Assembly (NCBI RefSeq): GCF_013343005.1
Contig: NZ_CP054491.1
Span: 1,780,501-1,844,500, forward strand
DNA length: 64,000 nucleotides
Direction of reading: 5' to 3'
DNA from: Candidatus Reidiella endopervernicosa
GTDB lineage: Bacteria; Pseudomonadota; Gammaproteobacteria; GCF-013343005
Below the pieces are notes generated by a model. That model ran no database searches, had not been told where the DNA came from, and saw only the letters and a program-made list of their open reading frames with translations. Shown one piece after another: positions 41,332 through 50,981 of the stretch; the stretch's first letter is position 1, and each line of letters begins with the position of its first letter. Made by a program: the position numbers and the translations under genes.

Positions 41332-42651
41332 ATGTTCCATCAGGGCCATTTGCGGCTGCTGAAACGTGCCAAGGCGTTAGGTGACTACCTTATAGTGGGT
41401 GTTACTGACGAAAACTATGACCGCTCACGTGGCAAATTGAATGTTATCGAAAGCACGCAGAAGCGGGTGCAGGCAATCGAGGCGTTGGATATTGTCGACA
41501 AGGTCATTATGGAGAAACACAAAAAGCAAAAAGCGGAAGATATGGTGAAATATGATGTTGATATTTTTGCCATTGGCGATGATTGGGAGGGTGTGTTTGA
41601 TTACCTGAATGAATACACCCACGTTGAATACCTTCCTCGTACAAAGGGTATATCCAGCACCTTGCTGAGACGAGACAACTTTGACCTTATAAAGTTGGGT
41701 GTTGTTGGTCTTGGTCGTGATACTAAAGCCTTTATAGATGAGGCTAAACATGTGCCAAATCTAAAGGTCAATCGGATCTATTCGCCTGACTTGCCAGCCT
41801 TAAAGAAATTTACCCAAAACAATGAAAGCATAAGGTATGGTCACGACAATTACGATGAGTTCTTAGATACAAGTATTGTTGCGGTCTATATTGATACTGC
41901 GCTAGAAAAACATTATCCGCTTATCAAAAAAGCATTAATAGCCAAAAAGCATGTGTTGTGCGAGAACCCTCTTGCACTGAATAAAAGTGAACTAATAGAG
42001 TTGCTCTCATTGGCGAAGAAAGAGAGGGTTCTACTGCTTTCTGCGCTCAAGACTGCGTTTTTGCCTGCCTTTAATCAGCTGTTGACTGAGTTGAATAAAG
42101 GAATAATTGGTGATGTTAAAGAGGTTAGAGCGACACGTACTTCACTTTATAAAGAGAAAGATTATCCCGACACCTTTATGGCTCAAGGTGCCACCAATAT
42201 TTTGTCTTCTTACCCCTCCTTGTTGGTCAATAAGATTTTAGGAGAAAGCAAAGATATAACTTTTTTTGATCAGGGTAATGAAGGTTATGATGTTTCCAAT
42301 CTTATTATCAGTAAACATAAAGGTGGTGCTGTCGGGATATCGAACGTAGCTACTGGAATTAAGTCGGAAGGTGACGCAGTGATCTCTGGGACAAAGGGTT
42401 ATGTTTATATCCCTGCGCCATGGTGGTTAACAAAGCAGTTTCATGTGCGCTTTGAAGATGAAAATAAAAGCCAAACATTCAAATATGAGTTCGATGGCTG
42501 CGGGCTGCGCTATATGATTGCAGAATTTGCTTCGTTGATCCAAAGAGGTAAGCGTAAATCTAGTATGTTGTCGCCTAAAGATATGATCGGAATTAATAGG
42601 GTTCTTTTGGAATATAACGAAAGAAAATTTAAGGAATTGGGGAAGGCTTGA
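41332..42651 (+). CDS. Cytidylyltransferase (TagD-like) fused to Gfo/Idh/MocA dehydrogenase
   Basis: Residues 1-130 are a TagD-type nucleotidyltransferase. The essential YGTFDMFHQGHL motif straddles the annotated ATG: in-frame codons upstream of 41332 read KKTIITYGTFD, but no canonical start codon precedes them, so the start is either unusual or lost to an indel near 41270-41290. Residues 135-439 are an oxidoreductase: LGVVGLGRDTKAFI is a Rossmann nucleotide site and HVLCENPLALNKSE matches the EKP-type motif of Gfo/Idh/MocA. The fusion would both oxidise or reduce a polyol or sugar and attach CMP or AMP to it. The downstream aminotransferase and LicD fit a decorating pathway. Confidence 0.8.
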   Translation: MFHQGHLRLLKRAKALGDYLIVGVTDENYDRSRGKLNVIESTQKRVQAIEALDIVDKVIMEKHKKQKAEDMVKYDVDIFAIGDDWEGVFDYLNEYTHVEYLPRTKGISSTLLRRDNFDLIKLGVVGLGRDTKAFIDEAKHVPNLKVNRIYSPDLPALKKFTQNNESIRYGHDNYDEFLDTSIVAVYIDTALEKHYPLIKKALIAKKHVLCENPLALNKSELIELLSLAKKERVLLLSALKTAFLPAFNQLLTELNKGIIGDVKEVRATRTSLYKEKDYPDTFMAQGATNILSSYPSLLVNKILGESKDITFFDQGNEGYDVSNLIISKHKGGAVGISNVATGIKSEGDAVISGTKGYVYIPAPWWLTKQFHVRFEDENKSQTFKYEFDGCGLRYMIAEFASLIQRGKRKSSMLSPKDMIGINRVLLEYNERKFKELGKA

Positions 42652-42653
42652 AT

Positions 42654-43733
42654 ATGATTTTTGAAGATTACGCTATTTTCACCCCAGGTCCCGTAAAGAT
42701 GTCTGAAGAGATACTGCAGGTGGGTGCTAAGCAGACGCCCTACTTTAGAAATAGTGAGTTTTCGGATGTGACCTTCGCCTGTGAAAACGGGCTGTTAGAT
42801 ATGGTCAATGCTCCAGAGGGTTCAAAGGTCATTTTCTTAACGGCGTCGGGTACTGCAGGTATGGAGTCTGCGGTGATGAATTTACTCCATAAAGACGATA
42901 ATGCTTTAGTGGTCAATGGTGGTGGATTTGGTGCACGATTTGTCGATATTTGTGCCACACATGAGATACCGCATACTAACTTCAAGGTTAACAATACTAA
43001 TCTAACCGACATTGAGCGTTTAGCGCCAGATGATAATTACACGGCGCTAGTCGTTAATGCACACGAAACATCTGTTGGCCACCTTTATGATTTGGATGCT
43101 ATGGGTGACTATGCGATTAAAAATGAGATGCTCTACATTGTAGATGCGATCTCTATGCTGGTGACCGATCCGCTCGATATGCAGCAGTCAAACATCGACG
43201 TTGTTATTGCAAGTTCTCAAAAAGGTCTGGCCTTGCCGCCTGGGCTTACCATGGTGGTGCTTTCCCCTAACGCACTAGAAAACTTACAAGATATCAATTC
43301 TCTGTACTTTAACTATAAAGATTATCTGGTTAATGGTGAAAGAGGGCAAACCCCCTATACACCGGCTGTTACGATAATGTTGCAACTGCAGGCGAGACTC
43401 AATCAAATAAGCAGGCGTGGTGGTGTGGAACAGAGTATCGCGAGTGCAAAAGAGGTCGCTAACTACTTTAGGGAAAGCATAAAGGCGTTACCGTTAAAAG
43501 AATATACACCCTATATGCCAAATGCGATGACCACCCTAACCCCAACCGATGGAAAATCGGCAATGGACATCGTTAATGCTTTAGAAGAAAACTACAAAGT
43601 TATGGTTTGTCCTAATGGTGGTGCGGAGCGTGATGTTGTCTTTAGGGTCTCCCATATGGGTGAAATGACAAAGGAATATACCGACATACTCATTGATGCC
43701 TTGCATGAATATTATGCTGTGGTTAGAGCATAG
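42654..43733 (+). CDS. Class V aminotransferase, 2-aminoethylphosphonate transaminase-like
   Basis: The N-terminal FTPGPVKMSEEILQ and the PLP lysine in IASSQKGLALPPGL are typical of the PhnW/AGXT class V group. ASGTAGMESAVMNLL is the cofactor phosphate loop. I chose ATG 42654 because GGGGAAGG lies 8 bp upstream; a TTG six bases earlier is less likely. The stop of the preceding gene overlaps the start region. 2-Aminoethylphosphonate or another amino compound is a plausible substrate but not shown. Length about 359 residues. Confidence 0.82.
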   Translation: MIFEDYAIFTPGPVKMSEEILQVGAKQTPYFRNSEFSDVTFACENGLLDMVNAPEGSKVIFLTASGTAGMESAVMNLLHKDDNALVVNGGGFGARFVDICATHEIPHTNFKVNNTNLTDIERLAPDDNYTALVVNAHETSVGHLYDLDAMGDYAIKNEMLYIVDAISMLVTDPLDMQQSNIDVVIASSQKGLALPPGLTMVVLSPNALENLQDINSLYFNYKDYLVNGERGQTPYTPAVTIMLQLQARLNQISRRGGVEQSIASAKEVANYFRESIKALPLKEYTPYMPNAMTTLTPTDGKSAMDIVNALEENYKVMVCPNGGAERDVVFRVSHMGEMTKEYTDILIDALHEYYAVVRA

Positions 43734-43745
43734 CGGTATAGCCTG

Positions 43746-44519
43746 ATGATAGACCCTCAGGTTTTACGTAAAGCCCAGTTGATTATGCTCGATATGCTAA
43801 TCGAGTTTGATGCAATATGTAAAAAGCACCAGCTTCAGTATTGGTTGGATTCTGGAACATTATTAGGCGCAGTTCGTCATCAGGGTTTTATACCGTGGGA
43901 TGATGATATAGATCTTTCGATGCCCATCGAGGATTATAACGAATTCTTGAAAATAGCTGAAAGTGAGCTTTCGAGTGATATATTTCTTCAAACATCCATA
44001 ACCGATAAAAACTTCAAATTTGATTACATTAAACTACGTTCTAATAAGGCTCGGATTGTAGAGTTTCACGAACAAGAGAGCGATGTAAATTACCACCAGG
44101 GCGTATTTGTCGATATTTTTCCAATGCTTGCCATAGAAAATACAGAGGAAAATAAGGACTATTACGACAGGACGCTTAAAGCGATAAGAGAACTCTCAGC
44201 TACAAGCCTGCACACACCAGATGGAAAGGATGATCCTCTAACCAGAGCTACCCTGGCTTCATCTTTAAAACAAATGCACCAGGGGTGGGAATACGATCAT
44301 TCAAAGGTTATCTATAGCGGTGAAATGCCGGATGTGGCTGCCTGGTTTGATATTGCAGAGGTTTTTCCTCTTTCTACGCTGGAGTTTGAAGGGCTATCTT
44401 TCTCTGCTCCAAAAAATGCAGATCACTATCTGGATGCGATCTACAGCTTCGACTATAGGCAGCTACCACCGGAAGATAAGCGAGTGATTCATGCGCATAG
44501 CATAGAGTTATCTCCTTGA
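43746..44519 (+). CDS. LicD-family phosphotransferase
   Basis: The LicD/fukutin signature is clear: YWLDSGTLLGAVRHQGFIPWDDDIDLSMP, with the DDDID metal site. LicD proteins transfer phosphocholine (or a related CDP-activated group) to a cell-surface glycan. It lies 12 bp after the aminotransferase, so one transcript is likely. Together with the CMP/AMP-transfer fusion enzyme it could form activation, amination and transfer steps of a surface modification. Length 257 residues. Confidence 0.9.
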   Translation: MIDPQVLRKAQLIMLDMLIEFDAICKKHQLQYWLDSGTLLGAVRHQGFIPWDDDIDLSMPIEDYNEFLKIAESELSSDIFLQTSITDKNFKFDYIKLRSNKARIVEFHEQESDVNYHQGVFVDIFPMLAIENTEENKDYYDRTLKAIRELSATSLHTPDGKDDPLTRATLASSLKQMHQGWEYDHSKVIYSGEMPDVAAWFDIAEVFPLSTLEFEGLSFSAPKNADHYLDAIYSFDYRQLPPEDKRVIHAHSIELSP

Positions 44520-44679
44520 GTTCTTTTGTCGTGAGCGTCCATCTATCTATCTATACACAGCAAATTATGTGTGTCTCTCCAATCAGGAAAAGGGTAGTCA
44601 ATGATCCTCTCCATTATCAACGTTAGAATCTATATTCCATAAGCATTCAACCGACGCGTACAAAAACGCGGTTCACCAC
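44520..44679. other. Spacer before element copy 9
   Basis: No gene is seen between the LicD stop and the element. It contains a short ATCT tetranucleotide run near 44540. Confidence 0.4.
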
Positions 44680-44962
44680 CGCTGACCGCCATGGATAGCG
44701 AAGCGAAGGCGGTTAGTCCGCGATAGTCGACGCCGTCTGCCTATTCGTAGTTGAGAGCGCGAGCGGACGACGAAGAAGATGCAGCAGCGGCTTTATGTCG
44801 GCGTAGAGTCACTGAGGGAGTTGTGTAGAGCCGCGAAGAGGTGATTACGCAACGTACGCAGGACGGTCGGGGCGCCGTAGGCATAAACGGTCGCGTTAAG
44901 TTTTTGCTGTTTGCTTGGGCTTGGATGCCCAAAACAAACTTTCGCAAAATAGCGACTCCCGG
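44680..44962 (+). repeat. 282-bp dispersed element, copy 9
   Basis: It runs from CGCTGACCGCC to GCGACTCCCGG, between the LicD gene and the SPOR protein. It is the only complete copy here that is not within a coding region. No target duplication is seen. Confidence 0.92.
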
Positions 44963-45148
44963 TTCTCAATGAATGATTTCACAAATGTGCGATCTGATGC
45001 TTTCATTCTGCCTCAACAACAGCCGCCTTCTTCAGCGCTCTTAAAACAGTAAATCCCTTCGAATAGTGTAGAAAGTGGAATTCTTGCTCAATTCGGCTAG
45101 AATGTTAGCATTTACTAATATACTCAGGCTGATAATAGGGACAATCCG

Positions 45149-46321
45149 ATGCCGCAACAGCAAACTACAAATTATGATGGTCAGTCACAGGGCGACGATA
45201 ACGCCGAACAGACTGGTCTAATCGCACATGAATCTACGCAGTCTGTATCGACGGTTATACCTTTTAACGAAGAGATCACTACTGCAAAGAATCGTCTGCA
45301 TCTGCTGCTCGAACGTCTGAGCGAGGATAGTGTCGAGCTACGCCGACGTCTTGATCTGCTAGAGCCGAGACAGGTCGAGGCAGAGCAGGCGCTGCGCCAG
45401 CATCTCGCAGAGCTTGAGACTCTTACCGAAACGACCCGCGCTATAAGCTCCACTCTGCAGACAGTTGAGGAAGGACAGGGACAGCTCAAAGAGCAGACCG
45501 CTGCGGAATTTAAAGAGCTGTTTCTCGCTTTGGAAAAAATAGACCACCGCGTCGTCGCGCTTGAACCGACGCCCGCCAAGGTTCGTCTGCTTGATGAAAA
45601 ACTAAGTCGTGTTGATGAACAATTAAACAAGAGCACTGAGGAGCTATTTGCTCAGACTAACGAGCTAGGGCGTAGGAGCGATCGCAACGAAAGTTATATA
45701 AGTGACCTCAAGCGACGAAACTATAAGCTTGAAGAGTTTACCCATCATCTGAGCGTTGCCAGTAAACGATTGGGGCAGTCGTTCAGTTTCCGCAGCCGTC
45801 TGTTTGGCGCGGGTTTGGCGCTGGTATTACTGGCGCTTCTTACATTGGGTTACCTGTTCGATCAGGAGCATCAGCTGAACGAATTGCAGCAACTTCATCA
45901 AGCCTCTAACCAAGCCCTCATTCAAACCAATCGTGAGGCACTCACGGCACAGAATGAGAACATTAAATCGATTGAGCAGAGTATTAACCCAAGCTTCGAC
46001 GTAAATTCTAGTGCGATTACCATTGCCGTGCACGATAGTGACTGGGTGTTGTTGCAAAAACCTGAGCAGATGACCATCGAACTCTACGGCACTCGCAACA
46101 AGTCAGAGGCCTTTAACTATATCCGTAAGGTGCAGTCTCTGCTGGTTGAACCGGTCTCATATGTGAAGACAGAGCTCCGTGGGCGCGACTGGTATGTGGT
46201 GCTCTATGGTATCTATGCAACTGAGGTTGAGGGTAGGGCGATGATGAGCGTGTTGCCATCGGTATTACGACAGCAGAACCCAACCGTTCGTCAGTTTGGT
46301 TGGATACAGCAGCTGCTTTAA
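45149..46321 (+). CDS. Coiled-coil SPOR-domain protein, DamX-like
   Basis: A 390-residue protein with a cytosolic coiled coil of about 200 residues (rich in Glu, Leu and Arg heptads) and one membrane helix (LFGAGLALVLLALLTLGYLF) near residue 220. Its C-terminal domain reads TIELYGTRNKSEAFNYI and GRDWYVVLYGIYATEVEGR. That C-terminal part is of the SPOR type, which binds denuded peptidoglycan at the division septum. It probably takes part in septal peptidoglycan remodelling. Confidence 0.78.
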   Translation: MPQQQTTNYDGQSQGDDNAEQTGLIAHESTQSVSTVIPFNEEITTAKNRLHLLLERLSEDSVELRRRLDLLEPRQVEAEQALRQHLAELETLTETTRAISSTLQTVEEGQGQLKEQTAAEFKELFLALEKIDHRVVALEPTPAKVRLLDEKLSRVDEQLNKSTEELFAQTNELGRRSDRNESYISDLKRRNYKLEEFTHHLSVASKRLGQSFSFRSRLFGAGLALVLLALLTLGYLFDQEHQLNELQQLHQASNQALIQTNREALTAQNENIKSIEQSINPSFDVNSSAITIAVHDSDWVLLQKPEQMTIELYGTRNKSEAFNYIRKVQSLLVEPVSYVKTELRGRDWYVVLYGIYATEVEGRAMMSVLPSVLRQQNPTVRQFGWIQQLL

Positions 46322-46540
46322 CCAAATTAACGACAACAATGGACTGACGGACTGGGAAGGAGTCACAGTTCATCAGTTATTTTATCGGGTGTTTCGTTTG
46401 ACCACAGTCATATTTAATTGAGTGGAGTAGAGACATCGGCGTTAGATCGTATTTCTTACTAATAATAGGGTAATCTCTGTTCTGGAGCCGATAGTCGCGG
46501 TATCTGTTTTTACCAGTAATTGCTATGGATAAGCCCTGTT

Positions 46541-47053
46541 ATGACTCTATCTGTTAGTCCTGTTATTCATCAAGAAATTGAGGTTGTGCGTGTCGAAGTA
46601 GAGGATTTTGAGCTCATCAAATCACTCTACTATTCGAGTGATCTCTATCACTACGAACAGATGCCTAATGAGTTCAGAATGCCAGGTGATATTTCAGAGC
46701 ACTGCACCCTTGAAGGATTCAATGCGCTGTATTCAAGCAGTGACTATGTGATGCTGATGGCAAGAGTTGATGGTGATGTCTGCGGAATCGTCTCAGGTTC
46801 TTTAATCGACCAGAAATCATTGATTCATAAGAGCCGTTTGGTTGGTTATATCGATGAGCTATCTGTAGCTAAGCCATTCCGAAGGATTGGTGTGGCTCAA
46901 ATGCTTGTCGCCGAAATTGAGTGCTATTTTCAGAAACTTGGTGCCGAGGAGATGGTGCTCTCTGTTTATGAGTTTAATGACTCCGCATTAGATCTCTATG
47001 CGAAGCTTGGATATCAGAGCAAGCTGAAAAAACTATCGAAGTCGTTATCTTGA
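46541..47053 (+). CDS. GNAT-family N-acetyltransferase
   Basis: A 170-residue GNAT protein with the acetyl-CoA loop FRRIGVAQMLVAEIE and the following VLSVYEFNDSALDLYAKLGYQ, a common C-terminal motif. It acetylates an amine on a small molecule or protein; the acceptor is unknown. The start is ATG 46541. A LysE gene follows in the same direction. Confidence 0.82.
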   Translation: MTLSVSPVIHQEIEVVRVEVEDFELIKSLYYSSDLYHYEQMPNEFRMPGDISEHCTLEGFNALYSSSDYVMLMARVDGDVCGIVSGSLIDQKSLIHKSRLVGYIDELSVAKPFRRIGVAQMLVAEIECYFQKLGAEEMVLSVYEFNDSALDLYAKLGYQSKLKKLSKSLS

Positions 47054-47111
47054 CGGTCGTAGAATTTAACATCGAAAGTTGTTTGTATGACTTGTTGCTG
47101 AGTGATGTTTT

Positions 47112-47708
47112 ATGAATCTCGAATTGGTGTTGCTGTGGTTTGTTACGCTACTGCCCATAGTCATTAGTCCGGGTCCAGCCAACATTCTCTATGCCGCATC
47201 AGGCAGTGCCTTTGGGGTGCGTGGGACAGTCCCGTTTTGGCTGGGTACCAATATCACGAGTGTGTTCCAGACATTGGCTGTCGGCTTCGGTCTTAACTAT
47301 CTGATCACGCGTTTTCCAGGAATTCTTGATGCGATACGGTACGTGGGTATCGCATTTCTACTCTATCTCGCCTACAAGTTTTTTAGGCTCTCCACCTCCT
47401 ATAAAGAGGCCCTGACACCGTTGAGCTTTAAGGATGGTGTGATCGTTGAGGCATTGAATGCCAAGTATCTCCTGATTCCCATGATCATGTTCTCGCAGTT
47501 CTATCGACCGGAACTAGATGGTCATGGTCAGATAGTATTTCTCACTCTGGCGCTGGTTTCGCTGACGTTAACGACCAGTATGATCTGGATTGTAGGTGGT
47601 AAGACGCTGGCAATGCTGGTTTCAAAACGTGGTAATCAACAGATGCAGGGGCTCCTATTTGGATCACTGCTTACTATTACCGCGTTGTGGCTATTTGTGA
47701 GTGGTTAA
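47112..47708 (+). CDS. LysE/RhtB-family amino acid exporter
   Basis: A 198-residue, six-helix protein starting FVTLLPIVISPGPANILYAA, the family's SPGP motif. It exports amino acids or their analogues out of the cell; the substrate is not readable. A bidirectional terminator follows it. Confidence 0.85.
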   Translation: MNLELVLLWFVTLLPIVISPGPANILYAASGSAFGVRGTVPFWLGTNITSVFQTLAVGFGLNYLITRFPGILDAIRYVGIAFLLYLAYKFFRLSTSYKEALTPLSFKDGVIVEALNAKYLLIPMIMFSQFYRPELDGHGQIVFLTLALVSLTLTTSMIWIVGGKTLAMLVSKRGNQQMQGLLFGSLLTITALWLFVSG

Positions 47709-47769
47709 GGCTCGTTAGGCATGGTTTAGTTGGTAGGTGTTTCGCGATCGCTGAATTATTCGCAATGAA

Positions 47770-47797
47770 AAAGGGAGGTGCAGATGCACCTCCCTTT
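47770..47797. terminator. Bidirectional terminator
   Basis: A 12-bp perfect stem (AAAGGGAGGTGC with GCACCTCCCTTT), a 4-nt loop and A/T runs on both sides lie between two converging genes. It can end transcription from either side. Confidence 0.9.
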
Positions 47798-47820
47798 TTT
47801 AATGAGCTAACGGTAAAACG

Positions 47821-48678
47821 TTAGTTCATCTTTACATCGGCCTTGGTACGAAGATCTTCGAGATAAGCCTTCAGTGCATTACGTTTCATGAGCTCAGTCA
47901 GCTGTGGTTTGACCTGCTCGAGGCTCGGTGGAGTCACATCACGGCTCTCTTCAAGCAGGATGACGTGCCAGCCGAACTGGGTCTTTACCGGAGTACTGCT
48001 GTACTTGCCTGTCTCCATCGCCTTGAGGGCATTTCCAAATGGCTCGACCATCTGTGAAGGGCTGACCCAGCCGAGGTCGCCGCCGTTGGCACCAGTTGGG
48101 CCGGTCGACTTCTCTTTAGCTAGTGCAGCAAAATCACCACCAGCGTCGAGCTGGGTGATGAGCTCTTTGGCGCTCTCTTCAGCCTCAACCAGGATGTGAC
48201 GTGCCTTGTACTCCTGCTCCTTGGTGTTGAAGTGCTTCTCGTACTCTGCCTGTACTTCAGCATCGCTGAAGCTGACGGTCGCGAGCTGTTCTTTGAGCAG
48301 CGCGTTGGCAAGGATGCCGTCGCGACGGGTCTGGATCTGCGACTTGATCTCAGGGCGACTCTCAAAACCGAGCTTCTCAGCCTGCTGTACCAGCACCGTG
48401 TGGTTGATCAGGGCATCGGTGGCGGCCTCGCGCAGCATCGCAGGGTCCAGTTCGGACATGCCTGGCTGGCTGCCCATGCGCTTGGCCTGTGCATCGATCA
48501 TGGCATCGGTAATCGCCATGCCGTTGACGGTTGCAACTGCAGCGGCAGTTTCGACCATGGCTGCGGTGGCAGCAGGCTTGGGTGCGCTCTCTGCGGTTTC
48601 ACTCTTGTCGTTACAGCCAAAGAGCAGAGTGGCTGAGAGGGCTGCTGCTACCGCGAGAGCGGCTTTCCTGTTTTGCAT
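47821..48678 (-). CDS. PpiC/SurA-type peptidyl-prolyl isomerase lipoprotein
   Basis: A 285-residue protein. Signal and lipobox: LFGCN at residues 20-24, so it is anchored in the envelope. A SurA-N-like chaperone region (residues 50-140) is followed by one parvulin domain (YKARHILVEAEESAKELI; GGDLGWVSPSQMVEPF; FGWHVILLEE). It should help outer-membrane or periplasmic proteins fold. It resembles PrsA/NifM-type foldases in layout. Confidence 0.9.
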   Translation of the reverse strand: MQNRKAALAVAAALSATLLFGCNDKSETAESAPKPAATAAMVETAAAVATVNGMAITDAMIDAQAKRMGSQPGMSELDPAMLREAATDALINHTVLVQQAEKLGFESRPEIKSQIQTRRDGILANALLKEQLATVSFSDAEVQAEYEKHFNTKEQEYKARHILVEAEESAKELITQLDAGGDFAALAKEKSTGPTGANGGDLGWVSPSQMVEPFGNALKAMETGKYSSTPVKTQFGWHVILLEESRDVTPPSLEQVKPQLTELMKRNALKAYLEDLRTKADVKMN

Positions 48679-48711
48679 CGGTAGGTTTCCTTGGTGGTTG
48701 TTGTCGTTTAA

Positions 48712-48984
48712 TTAAATTTCTTCGGGGGCCTTGGCGTTGATGCTCAAGGCGTGAATCTCACTCTGCATTGCATCGCCGAGTGCGTCGTAGACCATACGAT
48801 GACGTTCGATCAGGCTTTTGCCGGAAAAGTTCCCGGAGATGAGGGTGACGATGAAGTGGCCGCCACCGCCTTTGGCACCGGCGTGACCGGCGTGTTTGGC
48901 GCTCTCATCGATGATATCGATCTGAGTTGGGCTGAGTGCGGCATCGAGACGCTCGCGAATCATAGTGATGCGATCTGTACTCAT
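48712..48984 (-). CDS. BolA-family protein
   Basis: A 90-residue protein with the BolA signature: SAKHAGHAGAKGGGGHFIVT, then FSGKSLIERHRMVYDALGD and IHALSINAKAPEE. BolA-type proteins work with monothiol glutaredoxins in iron-sulfur handling. It overlaps the YciI gene by one base, so they are co-translated. Confidence 0.92.
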   Translation of the reverse strand: MSTDRITMIRERLDAALSPTQIDIIDESAKHAGHAGAKGGGGHFIVTLISGNFSGKSLIERHRMVYDALGDAMQSEIHALSINAKAPEEI

Positions 48985-49283
48985 TAGGGCAGTACCTTCT
49001 TGAAGGGTTTAACGGTGACCTTGGCGTAGACGCCTGCCTCGAGGTAGGGGTCGGCATCGGCCCATGCCTGTGCGGCCTCGAGTGATGCGAATTCGGCGAC
49101 GACCAGACTGCCGCTGAATCCAGCCTCACCCGGCTCTTCGCTGTCGATGGCGGGGTGCGGGCCGGCGAGCAGCAGGCGTCCATCGGCCTTGAGTGCCTGC
49201 AGGCGCTCAAGGTGAGCGGGGCGGGTCTCGAGTCGTTTTGCCAGGGTGCCTTCGGCATCTTCACTGATAATGGCGTATAGCAC
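48984..49283 (-). CDS. YciI-family protein
   Basis: A 99-residue YciI-like ferredoxin-fold protein with [22 protein letters not shown] and the conserved aspartate-rich [13 protein letters not shown]. YciI homologues have weak dehydrochlorinase-like activity in some bacteria; the role is unclear. It sits between bolA and yciB, the usual order in this class. Confidence 0.88.
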   Translation of the reverse strand: MLYAIISEDAEGTLAKRLETRPAHLERLQALKADGRLLLAGPHPAIDSEEPGEAGFSGSLVVAEFASLEAAQAWADADPYLEAGVYAKVTVKPFKKVLP

Positions 49284-49948
49284 TATTCGTTCTCCTCGCT
49301 GGGTTGTTCCTCATCGGGTGCATGGCGGGCCAGATAGAAGGCCTGTCCGATGACAAAGACAAAGGTGAGCCCCATCATGCCGAACAGCTTGAAGTCGACC
49401 CAGTCCTCCTCGGCGGTTTTGGCCGCTTCGCAAAGGGTGAGCAGACTGCCCTGCAGGGTGGTGGCGCAGGTGTCGAGGTCGACAGCTTCGCCGGCGGCCA
49501 GGTTGAGACTCAGCTCCGCCTGGAAGAAGAAATTGGCGACGTAGAGGTTTGCCAGACCCATCGCTACAAAAAAGATCACCCAGCTGAAGTTGAGTCGCGA
49601 CCAGATGTTGGCGGGGATCTGAATCGCGTGGCCCATCATGCGCTCAACGATCGGTTTCTGACCGATGAACTGACTGCCGAGAAAGACCAGTGCAAAGAGC
49701 CAGTTAACCGCTGTCGGCTTCCACATGAAGAAGGCGCGGTCCTGAAAAATCAGCGTGGCACCACCGAGCACGACAATCAGCGCCATGGTGATCAGGTGCA
49801 TCTTCTCGAAGCGACGGTGTTTGAGCCAGAAGAAGGCGACCTGGGCGACCGAGGCGGCGATGGCCACCGCGGTGGCTGTAAAGATCCCGTAGGTCTTGTA
49901 GGCGAGGAAGAAGAGCAGGATCGGGAAGAAATCGAAGAGAAATTTCAT
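49283..49948 (-). CDS. yciB: Septation protein A (YciB)
   Basis: A 221-residue inner-membrane protein opening [20 protein letters not shown], with five helices and [20 protein letters not shown]. YciB affects cell envelope and septum formation. It carries an insertion near residues 150-190 with charged residues ([19 protein letters not shown]) not present in E. coli YciB. It overlaps yciI by one base. Confidence 0.9.
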   Translation of the reverse strand: MKFLFDFFPILLFFLAYKTYGIFTATAVAIAASVAQVAFFWLKHRRFEKMHLITMALIVVLGGATLIFQDRAFFMWKPTAVNWLFALVFLGSQFIGQKPIVERMMGHAIQIPANIWSRLNFSWVIFFVAMGLANLYVANFFFQAELSLNLAAGEAVDLDTCATTLQGSLLTLCEAAKTAEEDWVDFKLFGMMGLTFVFVIGQAFYLARHAPDEEQPSEENE

Positions 49949-50096
49949 AGTTATCTTAAGTCACGCCCATCTTGGGCAAAGCGGCATTCTAACCCACTCT
50001 GGGGTGTGATACTCAACCTCTCGTCACGCTTTACGCACACCCGATACACAAGGTATAGGAGGGGCTTTTGCCAGGGGCATGGAGTACAATGCCCTG

Positions 50097-50954
50097 ATGT
50101 CTCAACCCTACGATCTACACGCCCATTCAACTGCATCCGACGGCACCCTTTCGCCGACGGCGCTGGTGGCGCGTGCCCATGAGAAGGGTGTGAAGGTGTT
50201 GGCATTGACCGACCACGACAACACCGCTGGGATCGAAGAGGCGCGCATCGAGGCTAACAGGCTCGGTATTGAACTGGTTGCAGGCGCTGAGATCTCGGTC
50301 ACCTGGGGCGCACAGGTGGTCCATATCGTCGCGCTTAACGTCGATATCGAGAATGCCGAACTGCAGACAGGATTGAATCGACTGTGTGATTTCCGCGAGT
50401 GGCGTGCCGAGGAGATCGGGCGCCGACTGGAGAAGGCGGGGATTGCCGGTGCCTATGAAGGTGCACGCCGTTTTGCCAAGGGACGCATCGTGGGTCGTAC
50501 CCACTTTGGCCACTTTCTGATCGATGCGGGCCACGCCAAGGATATGCGCCAGGTCTTCAAACGCTATCTGGTGCGCAATAAACCGGGCCATGTATCTGGC
50601 GAATGGGCCGCAATCGATGAGGCAGTTGGCTGGATCAAGGCCGCCGGTGGTCAGTCAGTGATCGCCCACCCGGCGCGCTACTCCATGACGGCGACCAAAC
50701 TGCGCCGTCTGTTTGGGGCGTTTAAGGAGTGTGGCGGTGATGCGCTTGAGGTGGTCTCCGGAAGCCACAGCGCCAGTGAAAATATCGTCATGGCGAGCCA
50801 TGCCCGTGCCTTCGATCTACTCTCATCATCCGGCTCCGACTACCACGGACCGGAGACTCCCTGGACCGAACTGGGACGACTACCCGATCTGCCCAACGGC
50901 TGTGAGCCAATCTGGGCCGACTGGCACCCTGCCGAACGCGTCAGCAACGCCTGA
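50097..50954 (+). CDS. PHP-domain phosphoesterase (YciV/RNase AM type)
   Basis: The PHP signature DLHAHSTASDGTLSP and LALTDHDNTAGIEEA, then GRTHFGHFLIDAGHAKD and VIAHPARYSMT, are as in YciV/TrpH. E. coli YciV is a 5'-3' exonuclease that acts on 3',5'-bisphosphonucleotides and RNA 5' ends. It is 285 residues. The next gene is yciO-like, matching the E. coli order. Confidence 0.9.
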   Translation: MSQPYDLHAHSTASDGTLSPTALVARAHEKGVKVLALTDHDNTAGIEEARIEANRLGIELVAGAEISVTWGAQVVHIVALNVDIENAELQTGLNRLCDFREWRAEEIGRRLEKAGIAGAYEGARRFAKGRIVGRTHFGHFLIDAGHAKDMRQVFKRYLVRNKPGHVSGEWAAIDEAVGWIKAAGGQSVIAHPARYSMTATKLRRLFGAFKECGGDALEVVSGSHSASENIVMASHARAFDLLSSSGSDYHGPETPWTELGRLPDLPNGCEPIWADWHPAERVSNA

Positions 50955-50981
50955 TTTTCCCCTTTTACCGAAGAATTATTA

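Noticed and set aside
49304-50182. 292-codon plus-strand ORF opposite yciB
   Set aside because: It is antisense of a clear YciB frame and has atypical, His- and Glu-rich composition.
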